64,000 nt of DNA, taken from assembly GCA_905250025.1 (NCBI GenBank), contig CAJNOJ010000222.1:109690-173689 (forward strand), given 5' to 3'. Source of the stretch: Adineta ricciae. Its lineage: Eukaryota; Rotifera; Eurotatoria; Adinetida; Adinetidae. A program made the translations under genes and the position numbers. Positions within the stretch are counted from its first letter, which is position 1. Every line of letters begins with the position of its first letter. The notes beneath the pieces were generated by a model that saw nothing but the letters and a program-made list of their open reading frames with translations, ran no database searches and was not told where the DNA came from. Of this stretch, positions 59,381-64,000 are shown piece after piece.

Positions 59381-59705
59381 AAACGCATCTAGACGCGCTC
59401 TTGCCACCAGCTGCGCTCAGTTGCGTTTGTTCTTCGAAGCTCATAGATGCGTGCAGTTCTGAACTTGCGTCTGGATGCCATTGTATCTCAAACGCAACTA
59501 GCCGCACCTCATTTTCGGCTGCGTCTGTGGTGAAACAATCGGAGCGTTTAGACGCGGCTTCAATCAGATGCGTCTAAATGCGATTATTTTCCAGCTGCAT
59601 CCAAGTGCTGCGATTGTTTCACCTGGGACGCGCTCGATTACTGTGATCTAGACGCGATTTGGACGCAGTCGAAACGCGTTTTGACCCAAAAAATGGTTAC
59701 ATGGG
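59381..59705. repeat. Right subterminal array and terminus, copy B
   Basis: Words AAACGC, AGACGCG, TGCGTCT and GGACGC repeat to about 59690, then AAAAAATGGTTACATGGG ends the element. Shorter than the left array (about 310 versus 490 bp). Confidence 0.75.
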
Positions 59706-60433
59706 TTTACATTTTAACTATTAATTGTTAACTTATCCGTTTCTTCTCACTGCTACACGTTACATTGTATGTCATTGAAATGTTCTTTTTGACAAATTCC
59801 CATGTACTTCTAATTTCTCTATTAGTAGACAAGGAGATAGAAACATAGTACAAATTGATTTATTCGATTATTTTGTCTTTAATCGTTCCTTTACTGGTTT
59901 CCCTTTGATCATATACCATAAATTAAGGTATTGCAGTTAATTGAAATTATTTAATCGAAGAATGTTAATATCGAATAGAGCAGATTGGAAAACAAACATT
60001 GAAATTTGATTGAATCTTCGCATTTAGTAGTATTTGCATAAGTCATGATCTGATATAAATGAATTGATCACAAAATTGTATTCTTCATAGCAGATACACA
60101 TATATTATAGCACAAGTTACTAAAGGAAGTTAATGACCAATCCAACTGTACTGATGTATTATTAATCGTGGATAAAGAAGTGTCCGGTTTTCTTTTGAAT
60201 CCATATAATTCTTGATTTCGAAGCACAACCTCCAAATTTCATGAAAGTTTCGTTTTTTGCTTACCATCATCGTTTGCATATCTCTTTCAGTGCTCGTTGA
60301 ATCTTCGATAGAACTCATAACCGAAAAGAAACGTTCTATTTACTGTCATTGAAACACGTACGTATAAACTGTTACGCATGAAACTGGTAGAACGGGTAAC
60401 TGAGTGTACGAAATTGAGAGAAGCAGGAAAAAA
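59706..60433. other. Right flank of copy B
   Basis: AT-rich, no confident gene. A 62-codon frame at 60130-60318 (-) is too weak to call. Confidence 0.4.
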
Positions 60434-60434
60434 N

Positions 60435-62307
60435 GTGATTGAGTTGTTAATAGCCTTTTCATAAAGAACAAAGTTGCAAAACACAATCACAAAAGTCGCC
60501 TGTTAATATGACCTAAAACAATGTCATTGGAACTGTTCAATCCTGAAAGGAGAAACGACTTGGTGTTTTTTCCAAACTACTATGTGCTTTTCAAATGCAG
60601 CTGTGTGGATATTCGCTCGTGCCATTGAAATAAACAATATGAAGTGACAAAGATTCAATATGATTGAGTCCATACGTACGTATGTAATTCTTTTTGTAGT
60701 AATTAATCTTCTTTTCGAGTGCTAGAACCTTGTTCTTCTGGTTTTGCAACTTCGTTTTCAATTTATTAAACTTTTCTTTCGTAACGAAATCCGAAATATC
60801 TCCTTCGTCAGAACTTGTATCGCTTGAATCTATACGCAAATGCATGGATTATGACAACGTATAGTGTGAGAAGAAGACATACCACTCTTAGGATTGACTG
60901 GAGTGACGATTGAATCGAATCGGTTTTTATTCGATGAATCATTTGGTGTTAGAATTCTACGAGAAATTACAAGATTCTTGGATTGTGTTGCTCGCGGAGA
61001 TGATTTATCGAGAAGAATGACCTTCGATTTGGATTTGGCTGAACAATATTGAACGTCGGAATATTCACCTTCTGAAACGATAGTATCGGTTAATATCAAT
61101 TTTCATCAATTTACATCAAAAGCGTCTTTCTACATAAACATGGTATGCAGAAATTGTTTTTCAATGATAAACAAACGGTAAGTAAATCTAGTCCAGATAG
61201 AAACTGAAGCGATGCAATAGATGAGTACATAGTTTTATCAAAGAGTTCAACGGACCAAATTCATTGAAATTAACGTTCGTTTGCTCACCTTCGAATGTAT
61301 TTTTAGTTGTTGACAATAGTTCAGTATCATCAGCATTCTCATCATCACTATTATCGAACAACTTTCGTTTAACTTGTACTGTTCTTTTCGCCTGACATGT
61401 TGGTGATCCACTAGGAGTTTTGCTCGTAGCCGAATTCATACATTTTCGTGGTGCCGTTTTTGATCGATGGTCATCGATTTCTACAAAAAAGAAATGCAAC
61501 GAGTGATAGAATGAAAATCCACATGAATCCATGGAAATCAATACATTTCTGAAAGGAAAAAACAATATTTCACTTGTCCTTACCGTTCGATTTCAATGAT
61601 CGTTTTGATCCTGTAGAATTACTCATCGCATGGTTTTCTTTATTTGCCACTTGAATTGGATTACCTATGGAAGACAAATATGAATTCAAATTTACTAATA
61701 TTTTGATTTACAAACTCACTAGTTTTCTTATGCATCTTGATCGAATGGTTTTCAATGTCGATATTATTCAAATTCGTAGTTAATGAATCCGTTTTCTCTG
61801 AACACATAAAAACAAGCATTTATCTATTGCAATTACAAAAAAAAAACTGAAAACGTTCTGTTTTGTTTTCAAAATAACAAAACCGCCCAAGCGTATCAAA
61901 ATTGCGGCATTTACTTGGTGGTTTTTGCGGAAGATGCTCTTCTTCGATGGTGTCTTCTTGTAAAATTTCAAGCTGCTCAACGCATAAATCCTCGGTACCT
62001 TATAAAAAAAAGTCAGCAAAACCATTATTCTTGGAAAATGTTCAATATTTAGGAGCTCACCAAAAAGTAAAACTTTGCCACGATCTGATTTACGAGAATC
62101 GATAATTCCTTTGTATGTGGCAATTTCGTTGACTTTTACTGTTTTACCAAAGTTAATGAAATTGTTCAATGGAACAAGAACCACCTTCTTGTCCTTTTCT
62201 CGTCGAACAATAGCATGAGTATGCTCTTCGGAACAGTCAACATTTGCTGAATTCGTTTGTGAACGAATACTCGAAGTTTAGTTTCTTCGGGAATGTTGTC
62301 GTTCCAT
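60435..62307 (-). pseudogene. BEN-domain gene, copy C, truncated and with an early stop
   Basis: Exons equivalent to the first seven of copy B are recognisable. ATG is at 62307, but codon 10 is TAA (62278-62280) where copy B has TCA. The exons encoding the BEN domain and acidic tail lie beyond the N at 60434. Downstream exons keep splice sites and open frames, so the decay is recent. Confidence 0.7.
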
Positions 62308-63746
62308 CTAGAGATAAATGCAAGAAATTAAGACAGATATTTTATTGGCAAAGCTTGAGATAAACTCGTTTTGAATTGTTAAAAAATTTAATCGAAAAAG
62401 GTTTCCCTTGAGACGAGTTTTCAATCTCATGGGTTTGTTAGCGCGGTTGTATAACCGTTCAAGACATGAAAGGACAAAATGAACGGTTTTATTGGAGGAT
62501 TTTTTTATTAAATATTTCCATGTTTGTCATTTCAATTTTGTTAGAGACTGTACAAGGTTTTACTAATTCAAATCATTAAGATATTTTTACCAGGGAAATG
62601 CTAGAAACTTTTATAGGTGGCGCTGTTATGCTTTCAAAGCTTTTATTGTCAAAGCAATTTCTCGTGTATAAAAATACAAATAGATGAAATTTTCTCTCTT
62701 CTAAAGAACTTTTTAAAAATATAATTTGTTTGAATATAAAAACTTTGGACCCGAATATATAACAAAGGATGAAAAGGATTTCAGATAGATAATAAAGAAA
62801 TATATTCTCATCATTTGTGGCTGGAAGATATATCTGAAGGACTTTTAGGATGGATTTTGATGGCATTTCAGCTTTCTCAATTTTCAAGATGTGTTTCTAA
62901 GTCGTTTAGATGCTAAAGAAGAAATCAAATGTATAAACTGCGTGTTGACGTTGACGACTAAGTTCTGTATTGAAATTTCAACGTCAAGTTGTTCTTTATT
63001 TGATGGAACATATCAAACCAAGATTCTGCCTCACAACTGAAATAATAAAGTTGTAAATGGAATTGAATATTCTTCTCATCCATTGTTGAGTACTGCAATG
63101 GTATTGAATAGACTGGAATTCAGTAGAACTGTTTTTATCTTTTTTCATCTTAAATCTGAGTATTTGTGTTCATTGTCAAACGAATAGTTCAACGGATTGC
63201 GGATCTTGTTTTTCAAAATAATCAAAAGCTATTTTGATCGCTGTTAGTATCGAAAAAAAGATATGAACTTATGATAATAAAGTCTGACACACCGATCAGC
63301 AATTCAAATTGAGAAAGAATCGTGTGAAAAAGTCCTTGAACCCATTAGAGAAATTCTTCTTAATCAGAAACAATTGAATACATGATTCATTTTAATCTGG
63401 CTCTTTTACGTTGGAATATGAATATTAATAATTGAAAACATAATTTATGTCAGAACTATTCATATAATTGATGTAATCACATGGAAATGAATTCAACGTT
63501 CACATATAGGCTGTCGTTCATATGATACTGGTTGCAGTCAAATGTGACTGAACGGTATGTACGCTTGCTTCTAAATCGCATGTTCACTTGTTCTAATCTA
63601 ACTTACATCATTCTAGATAAATCAACATATCATCATTCCGTTGACCTACAATGAGGTAAAGACCATCACCAGAGGGTATTGATTGATGGCAGCTCAGATC
63701 AAAGCTGAGACGGATATGATATATTTTTCAAATTTTAAATTTGGCC
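62308..63746. other. Non-coding interior of copy C
   Basis: Matches 57927-59380 with small indels, such as loss of a few bases near 62462 and 62680. Confidence 0.5.
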
Positions 63747-64000
63747 AAACGCATCTAGACGCGCTCTTGCCATCAGCTGCGCTCAGTTGCGTTTGTTCTT
63801 TGAAGCTCATAGATGCGTGCAGTTCTAGACTTGCGTCTGAATGCCATTGTACCTCAAGCGCAACTAGCCGCAGCTCATATTCGGCTGCGTCTGTGGTGAA
63901 ACAATCGGAGCGTTTAGACGCGGCTTCAATCAGATGCGTCTAAATGCGATTATTTTCCAGCTGCATCCAAGTGCTGCGATTGTTTCACCTGGGACGCGCT
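63747..64000. repeat. Right subterminal array, copy C (cut by window end)
   Basis: Same order of ACGC-core words as 59381-59633, with a few substitutions. Confidence 0.75.

Larger units (their letters stand above)
50931..59705 (-). mobile_element. Complete CACTA/EnSpm-like transposon, copy B (8775 bp)
   Basis: Left terminus CCCATGTAAACGC at 50931, right terminus TTACATGGG at 59697-59705 (inverted: CCCATGTAACC). Inside, from left to right, are a subterminal ACGC array, transposase (- strand, 51770-55103), a BEN-domain gene (- strand, 55230-57926), 1.4 kb of non-coding DNA, and a right subterminal array. There is no N inside. Flanks read GTTCTT and TTTACA, so a clear three-base target duplication is not seen; at most TT is shared. 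The transposase family and subterminal arrays fit the CACTA/EnSpm superfamily, although the termini do not begin CACTA. Confidence 0.75.
60435..64000 (-). mobile_element. CACTA-like element copy C (right half)
   Basis: Repeats about 56070-59633 of copy B, offset about 4365-4381, starting after the N at 60434 and running off the window inside the right subterminal array. Its left half is not present here, and copy A could be the missing part. Confidence 0.75.

Noticed and set aside
1..64000. tRNA, rRNA, telomeric repeats or bacterial operons
   Set aside because: None recognised by eye. Genes have introns and the spacing is eukaryotic. A covariance-model scan was not possible here.

Overview
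The window looks like nuclear DNA of an invertebrate animal, most likely a bdelloid rotifer (Adineta/Rotaria type). Genes are compact and AT-rich, with many short GT-AG introns of about 45-60 bp. The gene content is the mix typical of bdelloids: NHL-repeat proteins, TPR proteins with an arginine ADP-ribosyltransferase (ART) domain, NACHT/HEAT proteins, F-box proteins and FG-GAP proteins. The species call is inference; the intron and domain evidence is read from the sequence.

Layout. Bases 285-20762 and 20764-40828 are two diverged copies (a few percent different) of one 20 kb block in the same order and orientation. Each holds: a small single-pass membrane protein (-), a decayed FG-GAP-family pseudogene (+), an NHL protein with a GPI-like tail (-), an ART-TPR gene (-), a PAN/NHL secreted protein (-), an F-box gene (-), a four-TM protein (-), an ART-NACHT-HEAT gene (+) and the 5' end of a multi-unit membrane gene (+). 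Contig overlaps at the single-N joints suggest the two blocks are alternative haplotypes laid end to end rather than a true tandem duplication. The haplotypes differ in coding capacity. Block 1 has a stop between the ART and TPR parts of the ART-TPR gene. Block 2 has a transposon inside the NACHT gene and a sequence gap in it.

From 40.2 to 47.8 kb lies a gene or gene cluster built from three consecutive units of [TM - ectodomain - TM]. It carries several in-frame stops, which differ between the two haplotypes present. It is followed by a seven-repeat FG-GAP (integrin-alpha-like) domain.

From 47.97 kb to the end are copies of a CACTA/EnSpm-like DNA transposon with terminal repeats starting CCCATGTAA. 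One copy (50931-59705, 8775 bp) is contiguous. It has a tnp2-type transposase and an intact nine-exon gene for a 513-residue BEN-domain protein, flanked by subterminal arrays dense in ACGC/GCGT. A half copy precedes it and another half follows it. A related insertion (38095 onward) interrupts the block 2 NACHT gene, and block 1 shows the empty site.

The most notable content is the ART-NACHT-HEAT fusion, an NLR-like protein with an NAD-consuming effector domain, and the BEN-plus-transposase element with its CpG-rich terminal arrays.
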